A stretch of DNA of 64,000 bases, from assembly GCA_964432985.1 (NCBI GenBank), contig CAYSPT010000014.1, positions 32,323 through 96,322 of the forward strand. Direction: 5' to 3'. A model generated the notes under the pieces. That model made no database searches and was not told the origin of the DNA. It worked only from the letters and a program-made list of their open reading frames with translations. Of the stretch, positions 25,360 through 34,478 are shown piece by piece. This stretch comes from CAYSPT01 sp964432985 (GTDB taxonomy: Bacteria; Muiribacteriota; CAYSPT01). Every line of letters starts with the position of its first letter. The first letter of the stretch is position 1. The position numbers and the translations under genes were made by a program.

Positions 25360-25387
25360 AGATCTTCATGATTAAGGAGGACCATGC

Positions 25388-26446
25388 ATGAAACTGCGTT
25401 GCGAGGATCTATTACAGGAAATCTCCACCATACCAGGCATTCCGGGGCGGGAAGAAGTCGTTCGAAAGAAAATTTCAGATTATATTTCACCCAGGGCAGA
25501 TGCACTCGAAACCGACGCTATGGGGAATCTGCTGGCTTTCAAATGGGGTCGTTCGAAAAGTATTCTTCTCCTGTCTGCCCACATGGATGAAGTAGGTTTC
25601 ACGGTTCAACGGATCGGCGAGGACGGAACAGTTTACATCGTGCCTGTGGGTTATCCAGAAACCGCGTGCCTGACTGGGGAACGAGTGTCTTTTTACGGTG
25701 GAGAGTGTGCGCGCACCGGAGGAACACTCACCGGTGTGGTAACCTCCGGTCTTTTGTCGAAATATTCGAGAGACCCTGTTTCACCAAAAGGCGTATTCCA
25801 GGTTACTATAGGAGCAGAAAGCCGCCGGGAAGCGGAGAAAGCCGGCATTGAAATAGGAACACCTGTTACCTTTTTCCCTCACTTCAACCGACTGATCGCC
25901 AATCGAGTTGCCGGTAAAGCCTTTGATAACCGGGCCGGGGTGACCGCTTTGCTCTGGGCATTTCTCAACCTTGAAGATTCCCCTTCCCGAAGCATCTGTG
26001 CGGTTTTCAGCGCTCAAGAAGAAACCGGGCAGAGAGGTGCAGGAACTGCAGTTAATCGGGTTGAACCAGCAGCAGCAGTCTGCGTGGACACTGCCACCGC
26101 CACCTTCTTCAAATATCCGGTTGACCAGGAAACCAGCCTTCTGGGAAATGGTCCCGTGGTCAGTCATCAACCGGCGACAAATCACTGGCTCAGCCGGGCC
26201 GTTGAAAACACCGCCCGGAAAAACAGCCTCCCGTTCCAGAGGCAAGCCCGGGGACTTCCGGGAGCGGACGCACACATTATGCAAATGACCGGGTCAGGAA
26301 TCCCATGCGCCGAAGTTGACATACCGGTAGCGTATTACCACACGGCTTCAACGATGCTTTCTCTTATGGATCTGGAGATTACTGCCAGGTTGTTGCACAA
26401 ACTGATGACAGATCTCCCGTTGCACAACCAGACCGCATCTCCCTGA
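25388..26446 (+). CDS. M42-family metallo-aminopeptidase
   Basis: 352 residues from the ATG at 25388, preceded by AAGGAGG seven bases upstream. The di-metal site of the M42 (FrvX/YsdC, PepA-type tetrahedral) family is intact: SAHMDEVGF, AFDNRAGV, SAQEETGQRGA, VCVDTATA and the final histidine in PVAYYHTASTM. These enzymes remove N-terminal residues from short peptides in the cytoplasm, often as a dodecamer. It leads a three-gene run with a GNAT and a DUF2156 gene. The large palindrome just upstream suggests regulated expression. Confidence 0.93.
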   Translation: MKLRCEDLLQEISTIPGIPGREEVVRKKISDYISPRADALETDAMGNLLAFKWGRSKSILLLSAHMDEVGFTVQRIGEDGTVYIVPVGYPETACLTGERVSFYGGECARTGGTLTGVVTSGLLSKYSRDPVSPKGVFQVTIGAESRREAEKAGIEIGTPVTFFPHFNRLIANRVAGKAFDNRAGVTALLWAFLNLEDSPSRSICAVFSAQEETGQRGAGTAVNRVEPAAAVCVDTATATFFKYPVDQETSLLGNGPVVSHQPATNHWLSRAVENTARKNSLPFQRQARGLPGADAHIMQMTGSGIPCAEVDIPVAYYHTASTMLSLMDLEITARLLHKLMTDLPLHNQTASP

Positions 26447-26460
26447 TTGAGAAACACTCG

Positions 26461-26892
26461 ATGAACATTCAGCTTGTATTTATTTCTCACGGTTCTGAAA
26501 AGGAAGCTCTCAAACAAGATTTCGTAAACCTCTATCGCGATGCCGGATGGAAAGCACACCTGGGAGACATGAACAATCTGGAATGGATAGATCAGATCAT
26601 CCGGGGATCATTTTGCTTTGTAGGAGCATTTAGCCAGGATCGGATGGTCGGTATGGGACGCAGTATATCAGACGGTGTCAGCGATGCATACATTCAGGAT
26701 GTAACTGTTCTAAAATCGTTCCGCGGACAAGGGATTGGCAGCTCTATTATAAGGTCGCTTGTTACCTATCTCAAGCAGAGTGGAATTGATTGGATAGGCT
26801 TAATAGCAGAACCCGGCTCGCGTTCACTTTACGAGAAAACAGGCTTTGTGACAATGACCGACCACCAACCCATGCTCTACCATAATACATGA
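26461..26892 (+). CDS. GNAT-family N-acetyltransferase
   Basis: 143 residues. The acetyl-CoA binding motif A is visible as IQDVTVLKSFRGQGIGSSIIRSL (R/Q-x-x-G-x-G), followed by the typical motif B (IGLIAEPGSRSLYEKTGFVTM). It starts 14 bases after the peptidase stop and its stop overlaps the ATG of the DUF2156 gene by four bases (ATGA), so these are co-translated. The acceptor substrate cannot be told from sequence. Confidence 0.88.
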   Translation: MNIQLVFISHGSEKEALKQDFVNLYRDAGWKAHLGDMNNLEWIDQIIRGSFCFVGAFSQDRMVGMGRSISDGVSDAYIQDVTVLKSFRGQGIGSSIIRSLVTYLKQSGIDWIGLIAEPGSRSLYEKTGFVTMTDHQPMLYHNT

Positions 26893-27812
26893 ATGAAGAC
26901 TTCGACATAACCACGTTTAAATCGGTTGAACTTTCCGACAGGATGGTTTTGAACGGATTTTTGTCCAACATGGAACCGGAATTTTGTGATTACAACTTTG
27001 CCAATCTTTTCTGTTGGGGAGACATCTTTCAAATAAGATGGAAAATACTATCCAAACGGTTGTGGATTTACAACGGGCTTGAGGACCGTCTTGGATTCCC
27101 TCTCGGCAGAAAAATCACTCCGGATGAACTGATCTATATCTCCAATCACCTGCAATTGGCCGGACTTACTGGTGATTTCATACAGGTTCCGGTTGAATAT
27201 GTCGACCAGCACCCTCTTCTGCAGAGATTTTTCATTGCGAAACTTGATAAGCCGAATGCAGACTATGTTTATTCGGTCAGCAAACTGGTCGAACTAAGAG
27301 GACGAAAACTGCACAGCAAAAAAAACCTGATCAACCAGTTTCTGCGAAATCACCCTCACTACCGCTGCTTGAAAATGCAGCCACAACATTTCAGTTCTTG
27401 CCTGGACCTGGCAAATACGTGGAGGGAGGCTAAAAACTTTGACAAAGAGGTTTTTAAGCAGGAAAAGCATACCCTTGAAAAGGTTTTTAGCAACTTCACT
27501 TATCTACAGCAGCAGGGCGCGGTGATCTTTATCGATGACCAGTTGGTAGCCTTTTCAGTATACGACAGACTAAACAGCACTACCGCAGTTGTTCACTATG
27601 AAAAGTACAATCCCCGGATAAAAGGGACGGCGCAGATTGTCAACTGGGAAACAGCAAATATGCTGCAGAAAGAAGGATACACTTCTGTAAATCGAGAGCA
27701 GGACCTGGGGCAGCCGAATCTTCGCCGGGCAAAACAATCGTATTGTCCTGACACCATCAAGTACAGCTATCTCCTGTTAACTCAAGGCGGGAATGTCGAC
27801 ATGGAACGATGA
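26889..27812 (+). CDS. DUF2156 protein (phosphatidylglycerol lysyltransferase C-terminal fold)
   Basis: 307 residues matching the soluble, GNAT-like domain found in MprF/LysX proteins and as stand-alone DUF2156 proteins: ANLFCWGDIFQIRW near the N-terminus, LHSKKNLINQFLRNHP in the middle and SVNREQDLGQPNLRRAKQSY near the end. It lacks the membrane half of MprF, so aminoacyl-phospholipid synthesis is not implied. The preceding gene is also a GNAT fold. Convergent with the HAMP gene, with 14 bases between stops. Acceptor unknown. Confidence 0.85.
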   Translation: MNEDFDITTFKSVELSDRMVLNGFLSNMEPEFCDYNFANLFCWGDIFQIRWKILSKRLWIYNGLEDRLGFPLGRKITPDELIYISNHLQLAGLTGDFIQVPVEYVDQHPLLQRFFIAKLDKPNADYVYSVSKLVELRGRKLHSKKNLINQFLRNHPHYRCLKMQPQHFSSCLDLANTWREAKNFDKEVFKQEKHTLEKVFSNFTYLQQQGAVIFIDDQLVAFSVYDRLNSTTAVVHYEKYNPRIKGTAQIVNWETANMLQKEGYTSVNREQDLGQPNLRRAKQSYCPDTIKYSYLLLTQGGNVDMER

Positions 27813-27826
27813 AGCGCACGCAATCA

Positions 27827-28372
27827 TTATGCCAGTTTCAATGAGGAAAGAACTGCATCGAGTTTACTACCTATGTATACCAACTCTTCCTTGAGGGCAA
27901 TATTCTGCTGCCGCGACTCCATTTTTTTAACAGTTTCTCTCAAAGTAGATAGAGCATTAAACTTCACGCGAACACTTTCAAGCATCCCATTCACGCACAC
28001 CGCCACATCCTGAAATTCGTCCTTTTCTCTGAATTTGATAATCCTGGACAGGTCACCCTTTTCTATTTCTTTAAGATCCATTTTCAAACGATATATCGGA
28101 CCGGCCATACGATGAGACATGATCAGTGACATTGCTCCAACGATAAACAAGCCGATCAGCTCCGCGATAACCAGAATCGGCAGAAGCAGCTTATAAGGGG
28201 CATCAACCGATAATGCAGCCTGCAATTTAGCGATTGTTACTTCATCAATGTATACCGACAGTACGAGAAGAATCATAATATTGGCAAAAACGATGAGCGT
28301 CAGGATCATCATGGAAATATACCGCTTTTGAAACTCGGGATCGATAAAGTAGCGTTTTCTTCGCTGAATCAT
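27827..28372 (-). CDS. Small membrane protein with HAMP domain
   Basis: 181 residues: a short basic N-terminus, two membrane helices (MMILTLIVFANIMILLVLSVY and LLLPILVIAELIGLFIVGAMS) around a short 25-residue periplasmic loop, then a HAMP domain (HRMAGPIYRLKMDLKEIEKGDLSRII) and a coiled coil. There is no kinase, cyclase or methyl-accepting domain after the HAMP, so it may be an input module for a partner protein. AGAGGGA precedes the ATG. It is divergent from the TPR-HEAT-GAF operon starting at 28542, with 169 bases between, and could be functionally tied to it. Confidence 0.85.
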   Translation of the reverse strand: MIQRRKRYFIDPEFQKRYISMMILTLIVFANIMILLVLSVYIDEVTIAKLQAALSVDAPYKLLLPILVIAELIGLFIVGAMSLIMSHRMAGPIYRLKMDLKEIEKGDLSRIIKFREKDEFQDVAVCVNGMLESVRVKFNALSTLRETVKKMESRQQNIALKEELVYIGSKLDAVLSSLKLA

Positions 28373-28541
28373 TTGTATTCCCTCTTTCCGTACCTGCTTG
28401 CATGATGAATTATACAGGAAGATACCAAATTAGCTTTTAAATATTTTATATGATAAGATGAATACATAGCATGGAAATGTTAATTGATAGCAGCCAACTT
28501 TGCTCTTCGTGACCTTGTGGTTGTGAAAGGTGCTGGGAAAT

Positions 28542-30092
28542 ATGGTAACTACCGATCAGCTCATCGAGCGGGGCAACTCAGCGTTTGAGCGTTTTGACTA
28601 TATCGAATCAGTAAACATGTTCAAAGAAGCCGTGGCTCACCTGGAAACGAGTTCTGACTCACAGCAATTCTGTAATCAGGGCCTCCCACTGCATATAAAA
28701 ATCGGATGGGGATTCATACACCTGGGAGAATGGGATATGGCCTTGGAGAGCTTCAAGGAAACAGCGGAAAAAAGTCTTGCTCTTAACTTCCCTTCAGGGC
28801 TTGGGCAGGCACTCATCGGCGAGGGCTGGGTCCATCTTTACCGGGGTGATCTCACTACCGCCGACGACAAAGTCCATTCGGCAAAACAAGCGCTCGAGTC
28901 GGTTAAGAACAACCATCTTATCTGCCAGATAAATCTTTTGGCCGGCACGATTGCCTCACGGCAGGGGAAGATGGATAGTGCCGAAGCAAATCTCAGAGCC
29001 AATATCACCATTCTGGAAGATCCCCAGGGAGGAGCTATCGCTGGTGATCCTAAACTGCTATCGCGCACTTACTGTCAGATGGCTTTGATTGAATTCAGAA
29101 AAGGCAACCTGGAAAACGCACCTTTTTTTGCTCAACGGGCCCTGGATATCCTGCATGGAGGCTCAGATTGTCCCGAGAAAGGTGAGGCCTATCGTTATCT
29201 GGGAGCTATCCGCTCCGAACAAGGGGAACTTAACGAGGCTCTTCAGCTTCATGCGAAAGCCCTTTCACAGTTTTTCACCTCCTGCTCCGTATACGGACAA
29301 GGTAAAACCTACAACAGTCTGGGGCAGACATACATGTTGCTGGAAGAGCTTGATCATTCCCTGTTTTTCTACGAAAAAAGCCTGGCTATCTACCAAAAGC
29401 TGTCGATCACTCATGAAATCGGCGCTCTGTACGGGAAAATGGGACATGTCCACATGATCAAAGAGGATTTTAAAGCCGCGGAAGAGTATTACCTCAAAGA
29501 CCTGTTAGTAACCATGGAAATGGAAGACACTCACAACATGGCTTATTTAAGCAGGAACGTGGGAAGAATTTTCTTTTTGAGAAAGGATTACGACCAGGCA
29601 ATTTCACATTACCGCAAAGCTGTGGCCCTTTTCAAACGCGGTACTGACGAATTGGGTGTGGCGGTGTGCAAGCTCGAATTGGCCAAAGCTATTGTTAACG
29701 ACGGCAATTTGTCACAGGCCATCGATCTGGCCACCTCGGCCATGGAAGTTTTTTCGAGAAAAAACTATGAATTTGGGCAGTCGGAAGCCCATTTTCTCCT
29801 GGGAATTCTCAAACGTATAAGCAAAGAATGTCCGGAAGCGCTTCAGCATTTCCGAAAAGCCCAGGTTTTTGCAGACAAAACCAGGGCTCATTCCCGGAAA
29901 GCGAAAATTTTCCTCGAGATGGGTCTTACCAACAAATCCATGGCCAACAACGATGCTGCTATCCAGTTTTTACTTAAAGCCCTTGACGAATCAAAGAGAT
30001 CGAGAATGCTCCACCTGACAGCACGGATACTCGAACGACTGGCGGAAGTTGATATAACCAGTATTGTTGTTCACAGTACGGAAGAGATATGA
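28542..30092 (+). CDS. TPR protein (cytoplasmic), first gene of the sensor operon
   Basis: 516 residues from the ATG at 28542; an in-frame GTG at 28530 overlaps the ribosome site (GAAAGG). About ten TPRs of the Rapsyn/LGN type (ALQLHAKALSQFF, HSLFFYEKSLAIYQKLS, QAISHYRKAVALFKRG, ALQHFRKAQVFADKT). No signal peptide, membrane helix or enzyme domain. Proteins of this type often act as adaptors or peptide sensors. Twelve bases separate it from the cNMP gene, and the next four genes overlap by one to four bases, so it is probably the first member of one transcript. Confidence 0.85.
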   Translation: MVTTDQLIERGNSAFERFDYIESVNMFKEAVAHLETSSDSQQFCNQGLPLHIKIGWGFIHLGEWDMALESFKETAEKSLALNFPSGLGQALIGEGWVHLYRGDLTTADDKVHSAKQALESVKNNHLICQINLLAGTIASRQGKMDSAEANLRANITILEDPQGGAIAGDPKLLSRTYCQMALIEFRKGNLENAPFFAQRALDILHGGSDCPEKGEAYRYLGAIRSEQGELNEALQLHAKALSQFFTSCSVYGQGKTYNSLGQTYMLLEELDHSLFFYEKSLAIYQKLSITHEIGALYGKMGHVHMIKEDFKAAEEYYLKDLLVTMEMEDTHNMAYLSRNVGRIFFLRKDYDQAISHYRKAVALFKRGTDELGVAVCKLELAKAIVNDGNLSQAIDLATSAMEVFSRKNYEFGQSEAHFLLGILKRISKECPEALQHFRKAQVFADKTRAHSRKAKIFLEMGLTNKSMANNDAAIQFLLKALDESKRSRMLHLTARILERLAEVDITSIVVHSTEEI

Positions 30093-30104
30093 CAATTTCT
30101 CCCT

Positions 30105-31622
30105 ATGAGCGAGCAAGCACAGATAACCAGCTTTATCACGAAAGTGGCAAACTCAGACTATGATATTACTGATGCCACCACCTTCTACTGTGATCTTCCT
30201 TTAGAACAACGGCCAGCCCTACTCACTAAACTAATTTCCGGGAACACCCCGGGATGTATTTCCTTTCTTACACACCTTCTCGAACATGAAGACAGCAGCA
30301 TCATGACCCAGGCAGTATCTGATCTCGATACTGCTGGAGGTAGCGAATTTATTATCCCACTCATGAAAAACTGCCTTGGCAAGCGCAACCGAACCGCCTT
30401 GCTGATTGCTCTTGTCAAGGCCGGAACTCTACTTGAAAATATGCAAATCAGCCGCCAGGTACGCGACTGGCTTCCGCAGGTTGAACCACGAGTCCGCCAG
30501 GTTATTCTCGACAATATTGTGCACGTAGACCGCCTGGGCAGAGTTAACACCCTCATTACACTCGCCATGTCAGATGATCCCGATCTGGCCCATAAAGCCA
30601 GAGAATTCCTCGAAAACTGCATCACTCCGCGGGACACGGCGTATAAAATATTCGCTCTATCCATTACCTCAGGATCGCTGAAGCGATGGCTTATCAGACA
30701 CCTTCTTACCATTAGCAACGAATCCATAATCCACGCCATAAGACAAGAAGTAACAGCACATGAAAAACACTTTATTGAAATTGCGTTGGAAGTCTTGCGG
30801 TCCGAAGGGTCAAATCTACAAGCTGAAAAACTGACCCAGATTATAAAAGATGAACTTACATTGCTCAAAGGTGGCAAATTTATCCTTATCTTCAGTAAAT
30901 CTTTTCAGGAACGACTCACCTTATCCCGCGTCCTTTCGCCTGAATACAACATTTTCGAAGCCGAATCTCACCAGGCGGCATTAGACATATTGCAGCACGA
31001 ATCACCCGACCTGATTATTTTTTCCAGCGAAAACGTCGATTCAGAAATGTCGTTGATGAAAACGATTCGAGCAGACTATCACCAGATGCCGGTAATTCTG
31101 ACTTTTGACGAACAGACCCAGCACAAAAAGAATCTGGCTGCCTCATTCAACATAACTGATTTTCTGATATCTCCCTGGTCCCCCGAGGAACTGCTTACCA
31201 ATGTCGAGAGTATCCTGTGCGCAATAAGAAAGCACCAGACGACACAGAAAAGGCTCACGCTTTTCAACAAAGGAGACTGTATTTTTAAAGAAGGAGAGTT
31301 AGGCGATATCTGCTACATCATCCGCAAAGGAACTGTGCATATCTCTGAAATAGTGGAAGGAATCGGAGACATACTTCTGGCCGAATTGGGCCCGGGTGAT
31401 ATTTTCGGGGAAATGTCCTTGATTGACGGGACGTACCGCTCGGCGTCCGCTATTGCTGTCGAAGATCTGGAACTCATTACAATACAAAGATGTGATCTGG
31501 AGCATTTAATATATACAGATCACACATTTGCCGTTAAACTGGTTCAGATGTTTTCAAAAAGACTCAAGCATGCCAATCAACTGCTTGAATCAATGCTAGC
31601 CACAACGGAGGAGAGAAAATAG
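30105..31622 (+). CDS. HEAT-repeat, inactive receiver, cNMP-binding fusion protein
   Basis: 505 residues in three parts. Residues 1-250 are ARM/HEAT-like helices. Residues 253-372 have the receiver fold (KFILIFSKSF at strand 1, PDLIIFSSE at strand 3, ISPWSPEELL at the end), but the acidic pair is SK, the phosphorylatable Asp is Ser307 and the switch Lys is Ser, so it cannot be phosphorylated normally. Residues 380-495 are a cNMP-binding domain with the cassette FGEMSLIDGTYRSASAIA, retaining the Glu and Arg. There is no DNA-binding domain. The stop overlaps the next gene's GTG by one base (TAGTG). It probably links nucleotide binding to the adjacent TPR/HEAT proteins; the nucleotide is unknown. 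Confidence 0.88.
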   Translation: MSEQAQITSFITKVANSDYDITDATTFYCDLPLEQRPALLTKLISGNTPGCISFLTHLLEHEDSSIMTQAVSDLDTAGGSEFIIPLMKNCLGKRNRTALLIALVKAGTLLENMQISRQVRDWLPQVEPRVRQVILDNIVHVDRLGRVNTLITLAMSDDPDLAHKAREFLENCITPRDTAYKIFALSITSGSLKRWLIRHLLTISNESIIHAIRQEVTAHEKHFIEIALEVLRSEGSNLQAEKLTQIIKDELTLLKGGKFILIFSKSFQERLTLSRVLSPEYNIFEAESHQAALDILQHESPDLIIFSSENVDSEMSLMKTIRADYHQMPVILTFDEQTQHKKNLAASFNITDFLISPWSPEELLTNVESILCAIRKHQTTQKRLTLFNKGDCIFKEGELGDICYIIRKGTVHISEIVEGIGDILLAELGPGDIFGEMSLIDGTYRSASAIAVEDLELITIQRCDLEHLIYTDHTFAVKLVQMFSKRLKHANQLLESMLATTEERK

Positions 31623-32635
31623 TGATAGGGAGCACCAACTCCACCAGCCCCCAGGAGCCTCTGCCCAGTTTCATAAACACTCTCCTCAACGACCTCAAGA
31701 GCGATGATGTAGAAGTGAGAAAAATTGCAGCAATTAAGCTAAGTGAAGTGCGAGATCCGAGAACGCTTGATTTCCTCAAAGATTCATTGAAAGACCCTGA
31801 TGACCTGGTCCGTTATTTTCTGGAAAAGGCAGTTGACCAGATCGTACGCGACAAGCAATTAAGGGAAGCTGTCCGGGTATTAGGCCAAGGCGATCCCAGT
31901 CTTGATAACTCTCAAACCACGGCACGAATACGTAGCGATCCGGCAACAGCTCAGTCCATTCATGCATCGCCCGTCAGAGCTGCTTCTCTTCGATCTCCCA
32001 GGATATCATGGTTACTTCATCTGACCATTATAACGGGGATTATTATTGTGGCTGTCCTAATTCCAGGAAAAAAAGAAACCGGGGAGAAAAAAACTTCCAT
32101 CCTTAATCAGGAAGGAATGGACCTACAGTCTGAAGTTGAAGGGAACCGCAGCCGTTCAGGGGAAGTAAAACAAGTCGACTTAGGATACGGATTCTCACTT
32201 GTTGAGAAAGGAACCCGGCTTTTACAGGCAGGAAAAAAAGCACAAAGCAGGCGTTGTTTCTCTAAAGCCGCCCTGATTTTAAAACGAGGGAAGGACAGTC
32301 CTGACCGGGAGGACGTGTCTTCGCTTTATTATTACTATTATTATATGGCCCTGACAAATGGCGGAGCCGATTTTAGTGCTGCCAGTAAACTGGTCAAGGA
32401 ACTTGAGACATTTTATACCGTAACAACCAACAGAGATATAAAAGAAAAAACACTGGTTCACATCATCGGGTACTATTTCAACAAAACGCTGTCGGACAGG
32501 GAGAAATCGCCAGAATTGATCCTCCATATAAGGGAGTATCGCACCAGTTTTCCGCTCGGTACAGGTAGAGAAGATGTTGAATCTATAGCCGCTTATCTGA
32601 TAAAAATAAAAGCAGTGGAGTTGAAAGAGTTATGA
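31622..32635 (+). CDS. HEAT-repeat protein with one membrane helix
   Basis: 337 residues from a GTG overlapping the previous stop by one base; GGAGG lies ten bases upstream. Residues about 15-80 form HEAT repeats (DVEVRKIAAIKLSEVRDPR, DPDDLVRYFLEKAV). A membrane helix follows at about 130-150 (WLLHLTIITGIIIVAVLI). The rest, presumably periplasmic, is helical and TPR-like (LVEKGTRLLQAGKKAQSRRCF). This puts HEAT repeats in the cytoplasm, able to contact the HEAT part of the previous protein, and a sensing or docking part outside. It overlaps the next gene by four bases. Confidence 0.78.
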   Translation: MIGSTNSTSPQEPLPSFINTLLNDLKSDDVEVRKIAAIKLSEVRDPRTLDFLKDSLKDPDDLVRYFLEKAVDQIVRDKQLREAVRVLGQGDPSLDNSQTTARIRSDPATAQSIHASPVRAASLRSPRISWLLHLTIITGIIIVAVLIPGKKETGEKKTSILNQEGMDLQSEVEGNRSRSGEVKQVDLGYGFSLVEKGTRLLQAGKKAQSRRCFSKAALILKRGKDSPDREDVSSLYYYYYYMALTNGGADFSAASKLVKELETFYTVTTNRDIKEKTLVHIIGYYFNKTLSDREKSPELILHIREYRTSFPLGTGREDVESIAAYLIKIKAVELKEL

Positions 32636-33444
32636 TTTCAGCACTGATTCGAACCATGTGGTTCTTTGCAGATGGTTCATTCTCACCCCGGTGGGCTGAT
32701 GTACCATTTGAGCCAATGCAGTATGACCGCCAGGTACTATTCATTCAGAGAGTGACAACTGCTTCCCTGCTCAACTGGATTCTCCTCGCTGTGTTTGTGA
32801 TTACAACTTTGGTGCTTCTAAAGCTGTATTTTAACAAGAAGCTAAACCTTAAGCAAAAAATAGCATTGCTGGAGATGGGTAAGCGCGAACTGATGGAAAC
32901 TCAGGATGAGAAAGCGGCCGCCGAGAAGAAAGGAAAGGAAGAGTTGTCCCGTGCGATCACCGGACTCCTGAGACGCTTTAAAACTCTGTTTATCCCGGTT
33001 GACCAGGACCGAATATTTCGCACCGCCCTTGATTTGACCAGGCGGGGACTCCATGCTTCCACAGCCAGTATTCTTATGGTAGAAGACACTTCCGACAGTC
33101 TGATTGTATCTCATTCGATTGGTATGAAAGAGTTTGACCGAATGAGTCTCATGATCAGCCTTAATCAAGACAACTTGCTGTCATGGGTCGTCCAGAAGGG
33201 CGTCACCATTGACATAGATGAAGTGATGAAAGATGCAGATTTGAAGAATCTGGCAGAAGATACACCCATGGATATAACCCTCTGTGGGCCAATCCGAATA
33301 GGGAAAAAAGTTGTCGGGTTGCTCAACGTCGGCCGGCTTGAAGGCGGGACATACGGAAGTGAGGAAAAAGCTGTATTCAGCAGTATTCTTGCCATCACCA
33401 GCCTCGCTTATGAACGTCTTTTGGAACAAAAGGGGAAAGTATGA
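32632..33444 (+). CDS. Membrane-anchored GAF-domain protein
   Basis: 270 residues. One membrane helix at about 40-63 (LLNWILLAVFVITTLVLLKLYF), a charged coiled coil (about 68-110, KRELMETQDEKAAAEKKGKE), then a GAF domain (about 125-265; TASILMVEDTSDSLIVSHSIG, CGPIRIGKKVVGLLNVGRL). No output domain such as a cyclase or kinase is attached. GAF domains bind small molecules including cyclic nucleotides, and the operon also encodes a cNMP-binding protein. Coupled by ATGA overlaps to the genes on both sides. Confidence 0.85.
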   Translation: MISALIRTMWFFADGSFSPRWADVPFEPMQYDRQVLFIQRVTTASLLNWILLAVFVITTLVLLKLYFNKKLNLKQKIALLEMGKRELMETQDEKAAAEKKGKEELSRAITGLLRRFKTLFIPVDQDRIFRTALDLTRRGLHASTASILMVEDTSDSLIVSHSIGMKEFDRMSLMISLNQDNLLSWVVQKGVTIDIDEVMKDADLKNLAEDTPMDITLCGPIRIGKKVVGLLNVGRLEGGTYGSEEKAVFSSILAITSLAYERLLEQKGKV

Positions 33445-34478
33445 CCAGGTTTCTCAGTTATATGATGCTTTTTTCGGTCCTGCTGACAGCCGGATGCCAG
33501 CAGGAAACTGTCGGTTACAACAATTACGTGAAAGGTGCTGGATACCTGAGAGAAGAGAAACTGGAAGCCGCGATTATGGAACTTGAAAAGGCAATAGAGG
33601 CAGGTTTCAGAGAGGCCTATGTGGAGAACGACCTGGGAGCCGCCTACCTGCGTACGGGACAGGATGATAAGGCCAGGTCTCATTTTAAAACCGCCGCCAA
33701 GAAGGATCCTGACTTTTCGATTCCTCTCTACAATCTCAGCCTGTACTATTGGAAAAAGGGAGAAAAAGAAAAAGCACGATCAGCCTTGCAGGAGGCCATT
33801 ACACGCGACGTAGCTGCCAAAGAATACCTGTTGCTGCTCAGCCGGCTCGAAGTACAGCTTGGCAATCCCGATAAAGCCGAACAGGTTTTGAGGGAAGCGG
33901 CCAAAAAATATCCCGGCAACGCACTGGTCCTCCACGACCTGGGAGTAGCATGTTGTCTGTCGGGAAATGTCGGAGAAGGAGAACAGTTTTTGCGAAAGGC
34001 TGCTTCAAAATCAGAAACAAGCCAGATCGCTTTTTTCAACCTCGGGCTCCTCTATCAGCAGGGAATTGCCCGTAACATGCCGTCACCGCCACCGTCTTCC
34101 GAAGCGTTTTTAAACGCGGTCCAGGATAATCCCGGTTCACCGCAGGCACTTTTTGAACTTGGAAAAACCTATCTTTTGCTATCAGCTAAAGCCAACCCCA
34201 AGCGAAAGAAGGAAATTGCCAGAGCCTTCACCGTTCTAGGTACAATAGAGCAGAAAAATGGGAATTTAAATACCGCTATGAAAGCTTTCGAAGCAGCGCT
34301 GAAACTCGATTCACAAAATATTCCCGCCTTGAAAAACCTGGGAATGCTGCATGGGCATCTCGGTAACCTGAATAAGGCCAGAAGCCTTTTCGAGGAAATC
34401 CTGGCTATTAAACCCAGTCTTATCGAAGTAAAAGAACTTCTCTCTGCCATCGGAACGGACGACCGGGAAAAGCGATGA
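33441..34478 (+). CDS. TPR lipoprotein of the sensor operon
   Basis: 345 residues. The signal peptide ends in a clear lipobox (LFSVLLTAGC), giving a lipid-anchored periplasmic protein. About eight TPRs follow (AIMELEKAIEAG, KARSHFKTAAKKDP, KARSALQEAITRD, AMKAFEAALKLDS, KARSLFEEILAIKPS), with a break around residue 210-230 (MPSPPPSS). Gln after the Cys favours outer-membrane sorting. It overlaps the GAF gene and the acyltransferase gene by four bases each, so translation of the lipid A gene is tied to this operon. Confidence 0.87.
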   Translation: MTRFLSYMMLFSVLLTAGCQQETVGYNNYVKGAGYLREEKLEAAIMELEKAIEAGFREAYVENDLGAAYLRTGQDDKARSHFKTAAKKDPDFSIPLYNLSLYYWKKGEKEKARSALQEAITRDVAAKEYLLLLSRLEVQLGNPDKAEQVLREAAKKYPGNALVLHDLGVACCLSGNVGEGEQFLRKAASKSETSQIAFFNLGLLYQQGIARNMPSPPPSSEAFLNAVQDNPGSPQALFELGKTYLLLSAKANPKRKKEIARAFTVLGTIEQKNGNLNTAMKAFEAALKLDSQNIPALKNLGMLHGHLGNLNKARSLFEEILAIKPSLIEVKELLSAIGTDDREKR

